NCBI RefSeq assembly: GCF_019320115.1
Contig: NC_089593.1
Coordinates: 38,696,675 to 38,760,674, forward strand
Reading direction: 5' to 3'
DNA: 64,000 bases
Origin: Miscanthus floridulus
Taxonomy: Eukaryota > Streptophyta > Magnoliopsida > Poales > Poaceae
This document shows, piece by piece, positions 21,936 through 33,125 of this stretch; the stretch's first letter is position 1; each line of letters starts with the position of its first letter. The notes below the pieces were generated by a model. The model saw only the letters and a list, made by a program, of their open reading frames with translations. It was not told where the DNA came from and did not search any database. Made by a program: the position numbers and the translations under genes.

Positions 21936-22636
21936 AGAGCAATTTCAAGACAAGACCCTCTAGCTCCTTGTTCCAAATAGCAAGAGGCTCGAGGGCAACA
22001 CTCAGAAGATCCCAAGAAGCACTACATGGTTTCACTCAGGAAAGCACTCAGACGACGCTTGTACCTACTCGGCAGGACCTGAAGGAACAAGACAAGGCTT
22101 CTAGAGCTCTACCATGAAGTGCTCGGGGGCTTGACGATCCTAGGATGATTTTGCAACCAAGGAAAGGACCAGACGCTGACCATATCTCGAGTTAAGCCAA
22201 AAAGAAGAAGCTAAAGATACTCGAGATCACCAGTCCTAAGTCTTGTTAGTACTAACAAGAACACAAAGTCTGTCAAGACATCAATCTACATATACCAAGT
22301 TGTTTACAAGGCACAAATGAAAGCCAGAAAAGCACAGCGATCTATACCGAGTTGTTTACAAGTCACAGATGAAAGCCAGACAAGCACTCGATACACCAAG
22401 GAAGTCTGTCAAGACATCAATCTACGTATACCGAGTTGTTTACAAGGCACAAACGAGAGCTAGAAAAGCACTTGACAGATCAAGGAAGTTTGTTAAGATA
22501 ATGATTTACCTAAACCAGGTTGTTTACAAGACAAAGAAATACAGACAAAGAAGACATCAACAAAAAACAAAAATTCTCCATTCAATCTTCAAGTATAGTG
22601 TTCTATTACAGAAGCGGAATACAAAGGTCGATTACA
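21936..22636 (+). repeat. Tat 3' non-coding region with GTTGTTTACAAG repeats
   Basis: It opens (21939-21997) with a block that recurs at 27456-27518, containing CCAAATAGCAAGAGGCTCG. From about 22255 a degenerate repeat built on GTTGTTTACAAGxCACA occurs near 22299, 22351, 22434 and 22519. The open frame 22369-22674 is made from this repeat and is not a gene. It lies between the pol array and the 3' end of the antisense gene. Confidence 0.65.
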
Positions 22637-25600
22637 TCAAGCATTGTCATCAAGAGAAGAAATATCAATGTTAAGATTATCTACAATCTTCCTGGCTAAA
22701 TCTTCGACCTCAGGCTCTAACTTCTCAACAGCACCCAGATACTCTTGACTCTTGGCTTCATCAGCAACCTTGGACAAAGGAAACTCCGAAGAAAGAACCT
22801 GGACCTAGGTAAGAACATTCCTGGTACACAGATGGGCACACCTCTTCATGAACTCCTGGAAACGGGTTGGCACTTGGGGAATAAACTAAGCCCAAGAATG
22901 GCCATCATCTGCTGGAGTCCGAAGAAGGTCGGCTACTGATCGAAAAGACTTCCACAAAGCTTTCTAGTTCTCAGTAGCCATTGCCAACTTGCCAGTCAAG
23001 TCTTCAACGGTTTTTTGGGCCTGCACAAGATCTCTGTCAGCTCCACGCCTAATCAACTTAGTAAGCGCGAGTTCTTCTTCAGCTTGAGTAATTACCTCCT
23101 CAGCCTTATTGTGGTTAGTACGAACGAGTGTCTTCATCTCCTCGATACCCTCTGAGAGCTTCTGTTTTTCAACTTGGAGAGCTAGACCAAGCAACAAAAG
23201 ACAAGTCAGTAGAAAGGCAAATCTGAATACAAAAGGAAACAAAAAAGAACTCACAATACCATGGCACTCTTTCTTCATGGCCTCCACATTTTTCAAGGCC
23301 TCCTGGGTAGCTACATCCTTCTGCTTTTTTGCCTCAACTACCTAGGCACGAAGAGCCTTCTCCTCCTTCTGATGCGTCTGACGCTCAGTCTCCAACTCAG
23401 CCCAACAGAGGTCAAGCTCTACCTTTAGGGTACTCACCTCAGAAGAAAACTTTTTCTCGGTTTTAGACGAGAAAAAGAAGCCGGTATGATCATGAGAAAA
23501 AGACTGAGCAAAAAGAGAGAAAAACAAGACATAAGGACAGAAGAAAAACAAACATCCAAAGAAAGAACTTTAGAAAAATTTACCTGGAGCTTTTCCCCAA
23601 AAGAAGTCACAAGGGTCGACAAGCTTCCCTAGGTGGCGGTTAGCTCTGACAATCGATGAGTGGCATCAAATTGCTGCACCACGTCATCGGCCAAAGGCGG
23701 ACCGCCAGAAGCAAGAAGAGGAGAGGGAGAAGCTGGCCGATGCAAAGAAGGCACGACCAGGGCAATCTCCTAGGAAGCCACGGTCAACCCCTCAGATGAA
23801 TCCGCCGCCATGAACATGGTCACCTCAGGAGTCAGCAATTCAGCGGCTGCGTACTCTGTCCCCCTCACAGCCACCTCGATGACCGTGCATTCCGAGTCCT
23901 GAGACTCAGTACATAAGGGCGCACCAGAGGTCTGACAAGAAGTCGACTGAGGGTTCAGGGAAGACGAAGGCCTAAAAGTTGATAAGGAAACTCGCCAATA
24001 AGAATAAGAAAAAAGGAGAACAGAAGCGAAGAAATAAAACCAGAATTCACTCACTCAGCTATCTTCTTCTTCATAAAGCCAAAAGAAGACCTCGCAGGGG
24101 GAACCACAGCAGCAAAAACATCACCACCACCCCACGATGGGAGTAGCACGGCTGGTACTGGAGCCCTAGAAGAACTCAAACCCGATGACCGCTTACTACA
24201 AGGGAACAAAACCAAAGTCAAAACAAAAAGAGGGGTTCAACAATAGGAAAACAAGAAAACAACACACCGACGAGTGACAAGGGTGGCATCATCATCCTCC
24301 TCTTCTTCACTCTCGACTAAGGCCGCCATAGCACCAGCTGAAAAAGGACAAAAGTACTCGATCAAAGATAAAAACAAACAACAAAAGGACAGAGCGTATT
24401 AATATGCTCACCTAAGAGCATGCTAGCTACAACTGGAGTACTTGGATGAGTACTCGACTGATGGGACTTCTTGGCAGTAGATGGAGCAGAAGAAGAACTA
24501 TCCGCTTGCCCCCTCTTTCCGAAAGTATGAGGAGCTCGAGGAACTAGACGAGGAACATACTCTTCATATACGTTAGAAAATGCGGAAGAAACACCAGGAA
24601 GCATCATGGTAGTTTGAAACTTACTGGTCAAGGATGCCCCAGCAAGACTACCCCCAGCCTCCACATTTGCAGGGCAATCATCAAGGGGAATTGGATCGAC
24701 AAAATTACACCCCAATTCCTATAAAAGAGTAAAACAACAACACAAGGAAGATTAAGCAAAAAAAGTGGATACAACAAAAGACATTCAAAAGTACCCGCAT
24801 AAGAAAAGAATAACTCACAGTAGGGGCGGGTTGTTAGCACTATACTCAAGGACAGCAAGTGGGACAACGCTTACTCCTTTCAGCATCTTCTGAAGATGCT
24901 CGAGCACCTCTTCATCAGTCAACTCAAGGGCAGGGACCATATGAGAAGGGTCCTCTGCCTCGGAGTGCTCAAAACCGAAATGTTCTCGCTCTTTCAAAGG
25001 TTGAACTCGGCGATGAAGAAAACTAGAAATAATCCCAAAGCTGGTCAAGCCTTGTTGTTTTAGAGTGCAAATCCTCTCAAGAAATGGCTTGATCGCCTAG
25101 AGCTCAGCCGCCATCACAGGATTATTTTCCCATCAGTCATTAACCAAGGGACCAGATCCAGAATGAATGGAAAGAGGAGGAATCAAATTGGCGGCATAAA
25201 ACCAGTCGGTACGCCAATCCCTCATAGAATCAACCAGGTCACAGTCAAAGAATTTGCTCTTAAGACCCTGGTGAAACTGAATCCCGCAGCCACCAAGAAC
25301 ATTGGTGTCATCGCGGTGGGGTTGTGGCTTCAGACGAAAGAAGTAGCGAAAGAGAGAGAGAGAAGGAGGAATTCCAAGGAAAGTTTTGCAAAGATGAACG
25401 AAAATAGAAAGATGAAGGACAACATTAGGAGCAATATGATTTAGGCTAATCCCAAAATAGTTGAGAAATCGGTGAAGAAAAGCAGAAGTAGGAAGGCAGA
25501 GACCGGCATGGATAAAGGAGACGAAAAGAATAATCTCACCAGGACCTGGAGCAGGGACCCGATGCTCGCCTGGAGCTCTCCAATCAGCAATACCATTGCT

Positions 25601-25777
25601 CTAAATTAGACCATCGCTAACGAGCTCGCGAAGCTGATCTTCAGTTGTTGTTGGAGCCGGCCAGATCTTCTAAGCAGCCCTCATCGCCATGAATTCTTGA
25701 TTTTCAATAACGGAGAGCGATGCTTCCTCATCGACAAAGGTCGCCTAGGACATACTCGTCGACTTCTTCCTACCCAT
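22637..25777 (-). pseudogene. Antisense intron-containing gene of the Tat element (PF04195-like)
   Basis: Minus strand. ATG at 25777 (MGRKKSTS), stop at 22637-22639. The first exon resembles the plant 'putative gypsy type transposon' family (PF04195): EIILFVSFIHAGLCLPTSAF, FLNYFGISLNHIAPN and FVHLCKTFLGIP (about 25560-25370). GT-AG introns include 24719-24818 (100 bp) and 24338-24411 (74 bp), with more likely near 24200, 23950, 23550 and 23230. The C-terminal exons are strongly coiled-coil (KTEKKFSSEVSTLKVELDLC; QVEKQKLSEGIEEMKTLV) and end in DLARKIVDNLNIDISS. At least five in-frame stops (near 25746, 25690 and 25620, and near 25140 and 25100) make it a pseudogene. Antisense extra ORFs are known in Tat relatives such as Grande; their function is unknown. 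Confidence 0.75.
24719..24818 (-). other. Intron of the antisense gene (GT-AG, 100 bp)
   Basis: On the minus strand the exon ends ...CCCCTACT, followed by GTGAGTTATTC at 24818. A T-rich tract ends in CTTTTATAG at 24719, and coding resumes with ELGCNFVDPIPLDDCPANVE. The reading is open on both sides. Another such intron lies at 24338-24411 (GTGAGCAT ... TTTTTCAG). Confidence 0.65.
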
Positions 25778-25907
25778 ATACTCACTAAGAATCGAGAAGG
25801 CTCAGACGATAGGGCTTAGATGACGGCAACAATGGCGGCAGCGGAAGTTTGAAGACTAGGGTTTTGAAGGAAAATTAGGGCAGTAAAGAAGAAGAAGAGG
25901 AAAGGCC

Positions 25908-25915
25908 CTTAAATA
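25908..25915 (-). promoter_or_regulatory. Minus-strand TATA box and leader for the antisense gene
   Basis: The minus strand reads CTATTTAAGG about 130 bases before the ATG at 25777. A pyrimidine-rich leader (CCTCTTCTTCTTCTTT) and AAAACCCTAG follow, the look of a plant RNA polymerase II promoter and 5' UTR. This suggests the antisense gene has its own promoter, independent of the LTR. Confidence 0.55.
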
Positions 25916-27545
25916 GATTTTACACCAGTAAAAACGCGGCCCACCAGGCCCGTTTTAACACGGCATGAGGACGCAACGGTCCATTTACTGACACAGCTAA
26001 AATGACGGACACCATAAATCCACACAATGGTATAGTTCAACAGGTGGATTTTAGACTTATCCATCCAGCGCCACGGCAGAGTTATCATATTACTACAAAA
26101 AGAACTCATCAACAATGAAGCAAAGAAGGGTTACCTCACAAGGAATGCAACAACCTGGTCCTTATAGAAAGAACTCGGGAATCTCATCAATAATTGGGAC
26201 ATCAGGAGAATAAAGAATGATAACTCAGAAGACAAGATTCTTTCCATTATAAATGGTTTCAAAAAATAGAAGATTACACATCTTACAAGACCCAACGAAC
26301 TCGGTACTACGACAAGCAAAGTAGCAAAGAGGAACCCAGATACGGCTAGGCTCTGGAACGACTATGTGTTCCAAATTGCTACTCGGTAGAACAAACTGCT
26401 CTCAGCTATACTATTTTCTTCAAAGGACAGACGTAGTGCATCCAAGGCAGAAATCAGCAGCACGGCGGGACAACATGGAGCAGAGAAGGCCGGTAGGCAT
26501 CTGTCTACCCAAGTCTGATGTGATGCTGGATATGGTGTTGATCTGCACCAGACAGTCTTAGGGCAGGCGATGAGGATCAACCCAGAACTACCAGAGGAAG
26601 GATCGTATCCCACATCACAAGACTCCCTCCAACTACCGCCATGTACTTCCAAGTACAATGCTGCTGTGGGATTAGCCTACCTCTAATCCTTATCACAAGA
26701 CTCCCTCCAGCTATGGCAAGATACACAAGAACGGCAAAATACGTCCGGAGGCTGCTCTACTTCACAAACTACCATATTCATAACTACGGAGATTTCAGAC
26801 CACGCAACAAAATGCTCGATGAATCAAAACAGCACACAAGGAGGATATTTATAGGCCAAAGAAGCGGTGCACCTAGACCAGGAGCACCAGCAGAACAAAC
26901 CTAACAAAGGACACAGTGAAAAGATAGAATTCAATGAAAGAGGAGTCAGGCGTGAAGGAGCAGTACTCGAGAACGAGCATATTCAGAAGAATATACCAAT
27001 ACTGTACAACTCGTGAACAACAGCATTTACTATCAACCACCACCATACAACTACATTTGACAACAGCAGACCACCAGAGAACATGCCAAGAACCTATATC
27101 CAAGTTCTTTTTTATAAAAGAACCCAGCAAGAGACTCGGGGGCTACACTCATAGAGTGCGCTTTTTTCAAAAAAAAAGCGCACATCACTCAGAAGACTTC
27201 CTCAAGACAATAGTTTTTCAAACGACATAAGATTCAAGATCCTCCAACTTTTTGTTCCAAATAGCAAGAGGCTCAGGGGCTACACTCAGTGAGTGCACTT
27301 TTTCCTTCAAAAAAGTGCACATCACTCAGAAGACTTCTTCAAGACAGACCACTTCAAGGCCACATGACAAAAAGAACCCGGACATAGCTATATCTGAGCT
27401 CTTTTCGACAAAGAACCCAGGTATATGCTCAGGAGCCCTTCGACAAAGAATCAGGGCGATTTCAAGAAAAGACCCTCCAGCTCCTTGTGCCAAATAGCAA
27501 GAGGCTCGGGGGCTACACCCAAATGGGAGTACTTTTTTCTTCAAT
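25916..27545 (+). other. 3' end region of the Tat element, LTR missing
   Basis: No gene found. From about 27100 there are three related blocks, each carrying AAGAGxCTCxGGGGCTACAC (near 27127, 27262 and 27500). Two are followed by hairpins with T- and A-runs and by the phrase ACATCACTCAGAAGACTTC. The purine-rich GGCTCGGGGGCTACACCC is like the polypurine tract region of Tat elements, after which the 3' LTR should start TGTCGG. It does not: unrelated DNA begins about 27546. The open frames 26362-26658 and 26934-27497 look fortuitous. Confidence 0.55.
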
Positions 27546-28767
27546 ACGATGGCGGATGAAGATAATTTTTATATGTAAATTGTAGACCTCGATGAGATCT
27601 ACAACTTTGTAGTTTTAAGTTTTTTCATTTGAGGACAGTAAGATGCTCGAAAAAATAATATAAAATTTCAGCACCATAATAATCGTCAACTAGCGCTTGC
27701 CGCATTAGAGCACTAATATATTATTTGTATGGAGTTAAATGAAAATACTTTTTATACCAAGGTTGTAGCTCTCAATGAGATCTACAACTTTGTAGTTTTG
27801 AGTTTTTTTTATTTGAGGACGTTAAGATGCTTAAAAAATAATATAAAATTTCGGCGCCACCTGGAAATATCAAAAGTACTGTTCATACGCAAAAACCGCC
27901 TAGAAGGATGAAAGTTGAACTTTTTCAAGAGTTGGAGGGCCAAAGTTATCCGGTTTTGAAGTTCTAGGTTGAACCAGGTACTTCCTTTAAATTATCTTAA
28001 ACATGTATGTACCTGAGGTATGTTCTCACTTCAAGACCGATTTGTAATATTCACATATATATGAAAGTAAGGTGTCACTCTTTGATTTCCTTGATTGTAA
28101 TCTCCTTTACTAGTAAATGAATTGGGAGACAGAGAAGGTTCAAAATTGGAACCTGTATTTTCAGTTATACGTTTATGGATCCATATACTTTTTCCTCACC
28201 AAGTTCATGTCCTGTGTTTGGCTATCAGACCATAGTAGTCATATATATTTACAAATTTACTGATCGACCGTGTACATTGTGATTCCTGCCCACCTTGACC
28301 TGTGAGGCATCGCCAGATGAAAGAATCACAACAATACATGACACTCAGACACTGCATATGTACCATACATACTGCAATGTCTCACATGCTAGTAAGGGCA
28401 AAAGTGATTATTGGCCCTGTTCTACGGCACTACTTCAGCATTACTTTTTAGTGAACAAATAATATTCTATTCTTATAATAAATCAGTATAAGCATCAGCA
28501 TAAACCAAATTTTAGCGGAAATATCACACCCCTCGTGCTGATGACACGGTCTTCAATCAAACAAATTAAACCTACGTGCTCCTCTTTCCAGATAGCAGCC
28601 ATACCGGACGACCTATCCGCTCCGGCACCGAGCAGGAGTCAGTGTCTCCGCTGGACTCATCCGAATTCGTCAAAAAGAAATTCCAGCATACAGGCCCCAT
28701 AATTGCTGAAAAGTCTAGGTCACCAACCTACGCACAGTACTATGCAATTATTAATTAAGTATAAAAC
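27546..28767. other. Unassigned repeat-derived DNA between the Tat element and copy 2
   Basis: Contains a direct repeat (about 27573-27660 and 27767-27850) with GAGATCTACAACTTTGTAGT and AAAATAATATAAAATTTC, similar in style to the CACTA-internal repeats at 51300-53450. GGCCCTGTTC near 28423 starts a decayed MITE-like patch like that at 58939-59043. No supported gene; the 60-residue frame at 28576-28758 is unrecognised and has no visible context. Confidence 0.4.
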
Positions 28768-29311
28768 TAGTGTTCGCCTAAACGGCCCGTTTAAACGGCC
28801 AGTAAACGATAAATGGTGGTAAACTGTTTTATTTAGGGGATAAACGGAAATTAAACGGCTGACCGTTTAAACGGTAAAAAAACGGGAAAAATGGTCTAAA
28901 CGGAACGGAGATAAACAGCATTAAACGGGCTAAACAGCTGTTTAAACGGCGGTTTAGGCGAACACGAGGTAAATCTAGTTCAGTTTTGTATGGATAAATT
29001 TATATACTTAAATTTATTATATTTATAAATGTGTACACTTGATATGTTACATGCATAAATATCTATATTTGGTTCTTTTCATAAGCATAATATATATACA
29101 TACCAAAATAATTGATTTTTACTCGGATAAATATGTATAAATGCTAGAATACTTGATTTTTTACAAGCACATATATAATTATATATATGTATTTTTTTTA
29201 AAGTACAAAACCGTTTAGATCGTTTAACTTCATTTAAACACCGTGTAAATAACTTAAACGCTAAACGAAGGGTGACCGTGTAAAGATCGTTTACTGTTTA
29301 GAAAAACATTG
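28768..29311. mobile_element. hAT MITE, second copy, at the left breakpoint of Sirevirus-like copy 2
   Basis: Nearly the same sequence as 6869-7424, starting TAGTGTTCGCCTAAAC and ending AAAAACATTG. On its right it is joined to the same gag site as in copy 1 (GCTATTTG, then TTGAG), so both descend from one insertion. On its left the 8 bases are TATAAAAC, not a TSD, and no copia sequence is present. The left junction coincides with the transposon terminus. Confidence 0.8.
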
Positions 29312-30927
29312 GCTATTTGTTGAGTGTCCATACACTTTTGATGGCACACACTTTGCACGGTAAAAAAATTGGATGACATGTAATTTTAAGTTTATTTCTC
29401 CTCAAATGTGGTGGATCGTAGATGTGAGCTTTTCTCATGCTTTGAATAAAAAGAATGCAACTCAAGCGTAAAAGAAATGCCTACATCTCAATTGCTAAGC
29501 TACTAACATATTTTATCAATCTTTGAGTGATAAGATATTTGGGGAGATCATGTACATGAAGACTGCCCATGATATTTGGTTATATCTCAATTTGATATAT
29601 GGGAGGGTCTCCGATGATGATGATGAGCCCAAGGAGGAGGTACATGAGTGTGTTGAGCATGACCACAATTTGGTGATTGTGGTAGATTACTCCACCTTAT
29701 GGTTAAGTGATGATGATGATGACGATCGATCTACCACAAGTTCACTTGACAAGATGGATGGTGATGCCCCAAATGATGCAAATGATGATTCTACCTCAAG
29801 CGCACTTGGTGATGATGGTTCATGCTCGGGCCATGATTGTGATGCTACTACAAGCTCATCCACTACACCACATTGCTTCATGTCACAAGGTGACACCAAG
29901 ATATCTAATGCTAATGTGGTTGATCATGTTGGTTCATATGATGAGCTTGTTAGTAGACTTGCTAGTATGACCATGTCTTTAGAAAATAAGAAAGCTAAAA
30001 CATTAAAATTGGAAAATAAAAACTCATTTCTAAAGAATTTATGTGAAGAACATAAGCACTTACTAGATGTTCTTAAATCTTCACATGATGAGCTAAAATT
30101 AACTCATGAGAAGCTTCTTGTGCCTCGTGAAGAATTATTAGAACAACATGCTTCTCTCATTAAAATATTTTCAAAGAAACTTAAAAATAATGAGAGCTCA
30201 TCACATGAGTCAAGTGATCAAATGCAACATGTGACTAACTCTTGTGATGTAGGGAAGAAGCATGTATCCACCTCGTGTAATGATTTATTAGCTATGCCAT
30301 GTTCTTCACAATTAGATATGTGTTCTACTTCTATGTCTTATGAGACTAACCTTTTGAAGGAGAAAAATGAGCTCAAGAATGAAGTAAAGAAATTAAGCAA
30401 CAAGATAGAGAGATGCTACAACTCCAAAGTCACCTTTAAGCACATGTTGAAGACTCAAAAAAACTTCAGTGACAAGAGTGGCCTTGGCTTCAACAAGAAG
30501 ATGACAAAGGGTGAAAGAAAAAGTGAAAAGAAGACAAAGAAGGAAGCACGAGACAAGCTCTCTCATTTCATGTGCTATCGATGCCATAAAGTGGGTCATC
30601 TTCATGATCAATGCCCTAACATAGAGAAGCTCAAGAAGAAGAAAGAAGAAGAAAGGCTCAAGCATGTCAAGTGCCACAAGTGTCATCATTAGGGTCACTA
30701 CACCTTAACATGTCCAACCAAGAAATTGGCAAAGCAACAAGTTGAGCCTCAACCAAAGCCACAAGATGAGCAAGAAAAGACACCTCAAGAGCAAATCAAG
30801 ATCAACCATAAAGATGGTGGTGACTTGATAATGAAGAAGAATAAAACAAGAAGGGGTGAAAGAGCAAGGCACCCAATGCTTGATTAAGATGCCAAGATGA
30901 TGAGCAAGACTCAAGATGAGAAGAAGG
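29312..30927 (+). pseudogene. Copia (Sirevirus-like) gag, copy 2, 3'-deleted
   Basis: After the hAT end gag lacks its ATG. An in-frame stop lies before 29523, then an open stretch of 389 codons runs to 30692: copia-gag core (FGEIMYMKTAHDIWLYL), Asp-rich acidic region, coiled coil and a basic tract (KKTKKEARDKLSHFM). One intact knuckle, CYRCHKVGHLHDQC, follows. The second knuckle is cut by TAG at 30690-30692 (CHKCHH, stop, GHY). At about 30928 the sequence jumps from a point equal to 13405 in copy 1 to one equal to 14357, so two knuckles and the gag end are deleted. It is close to copy 1 but lacks copy 1's indels. Confidence 0.85.
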
Positions 30928-33125
30928 GTTTGGAGTGGATCTTGTCAGCTATAGTGCAGCAGTTTTCAGCATATAGCAATGTGGAAGATGTGAAATCTGG
31001 TAGCAACCTAGAAGTCCAATAAAGATAAAAATTTTATATATGCTAGATGACTTAGTGAAGTACATCTCCACAAAATTTCGTGGCATTTGGACCTGTACAT
31101 TGGGAGATATGAATTTTTCTTTGAAGGGTATAGAATTTGTCAGAAAAGTGACAACTATTGAATTGATCAAGAGTCACTTTGATTGAAAGATCCTTAAGTT
31201 GAAAACATGTTTATAAGTGGTTGAGGTACCTAAGTTTGGTTTTGAGATTATCTAGAAGTATAACAAGCAAAGAGTACAATGCCATTTGATTGTAGAGTGT
31301 ACTTGGCACACCATTGGTACTCAAATTGGAAGATCAAACTCAAGATAAAGATAAAGTTTAAGTTCTAGTGATAATTAGAAATCATTTGGTAGAATGAAAA
31401 GGATCAAGTAGAAAGAAAAGAAGTTAAAGAAGGATTCATGGTTACTCATCAAATTAAGTCCACCACTTGGGTCAATCAATCAAGTCATTTCAAGTGAGTA
31501 TCAAGAATAATTCTTAGAGAGAGATCACTTCTCCCTATGTGTAGGGGCTTGCCGCCTTTTGTAGGTAAACCAAGTGTGGTACTTAGAATGCTAACATGGA
31601 AGTGGTGATCTAAGGAATATTTGAGGTGCTTAGTTGAAGGAAATCAAAAGGATTGATCTAGAGATCGAGCAAGCAACACCCAAAAGAGAGCTAGTCATGG
31701 CAATTCAGGTAGTATTCTAAGTAGTTGTCTCATGCAAGCATTGATCAAGAAATGAAGCAAGACAACCACAACAAGAAGTGCACTTGATCATTAGTGGGTC
31801 TTAATTTATATGGGTGAAGAATGGATTTCATTATTGATGATTGGTCTTCACCAAACTTATAAATTAGACTTCACATTGCTATTGGAGAAATGAATTGGAA
31901 TCTAATGACTATCCTCTACTCCAACATAGCAAAGGTATCATTGTAATGTGCATGATCATTTTTATCCCTTACTAGTATGTGGTTAGTGCATATAGTACAT
32001 GCTTATAGGATCATGCATGACAAATAAAATTTTAAATTCATAGCCTACCACTATTGCTTGAATGGTTGATTGATCTAGTGGTAGTGTATGAGTTTTGTTC
32101 ATGAGCTAGTGAACCTAAGTACTTGATTTATTTTGGATTGCCAACAAGTGACGACTACAACATTGGCAAGATAACCCTTGTAAAAGGTGTGAAGAAGCTT
32201 GGCATTGGTTCAAACCGAACTTGAAAACTTAGGCAAATCAATTTAGTTCAAGTCAAGAATAGAAGCACTTACAAGTGGTATCCTACTAGTGGTACTCATA
32301 AAGATAGAAAATATTCAAAAAATGATTTTTATTGACAAAATCAACAAGTGGCTCCATGATAGAAAATTCTTCCAAGTGGTATCACCTTTCTACACGTGGT
32401 ATCAATCATACAAGACGGTGGATCCATAAGTGATCCATAACTTTAAGTGATCATCAATGAAGCAAGTTCCCTCACATACAAGAGCTCAAGATTATCAAGT
32501 GGATGACCCATGCTATGACATAGGGGGAGGTGCCCCACTAATTGGTATCAAGGTCAAAGATCCTACATGTGGTGTCATTCCAACATTTGTGGTGATTCCA
32601 TAAAAAATGCAAGATTCAAATGTCAACCATCAACCCCAATGCAATCATTTGTATCAATAAGAAGCACATCTTTTATGGAAATTGATGACAAAGAGGGAGA
32701 AGTTGGAACAAAGATATGTAAATGCATCACGGAGATAAGTAGTAGTGGGACATGGACAAAGAGGGAGCAACATTGAAGAATGGAGAAGGATCAAAATTCT
32801 TGGACAAGAGAAGCACACAAGAAGGGGGAGCAAGCTCATAAACTTTGATTGATTGCATTTGATATGTGCATATTCATGTGCTTGCTTGCATTGTGTAAGT
32901 TTTTGAATCTGATATGAATGCTTGTGTGTTGTATGCTAGTAATAGAACTTGAATGATGATATGATAACTAGCATGCATAGGTTGGTAGCTAAACTTGTGT
33001 TTTTTAAACAAAAACTAGAACCTTGCTTATAATGTTGATCTCACGGGGTTTCTAGTGTTATTGTTGTCTAGCTACTCATGATGCTAAGGATTGTGTTAAA
33101 AGTGCAACTCTGATTGGTATCATGC
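30928..33125 (+). other. Non-coding internal region of Sirevirus-like copy 2
   Basis: About 2.2 kb of AT-rich DNA alignable to 38500-40900 of the inner element. It carries many copies of AAGTGGTATC/AAGTGGTACT (for example 32276-32400). No pol domain could be read in any frame. It ends in CATGC (33121-33125), the left target-site duplication of the nested inner element. Confidence 0.6.

Noticed and set aside
22369..22674. 101-codon basic frame after the Tat array
   Set aside because: Built from GTTGTTTACAAG repeats, giving the recurring residues VYKAQ; not a gene.
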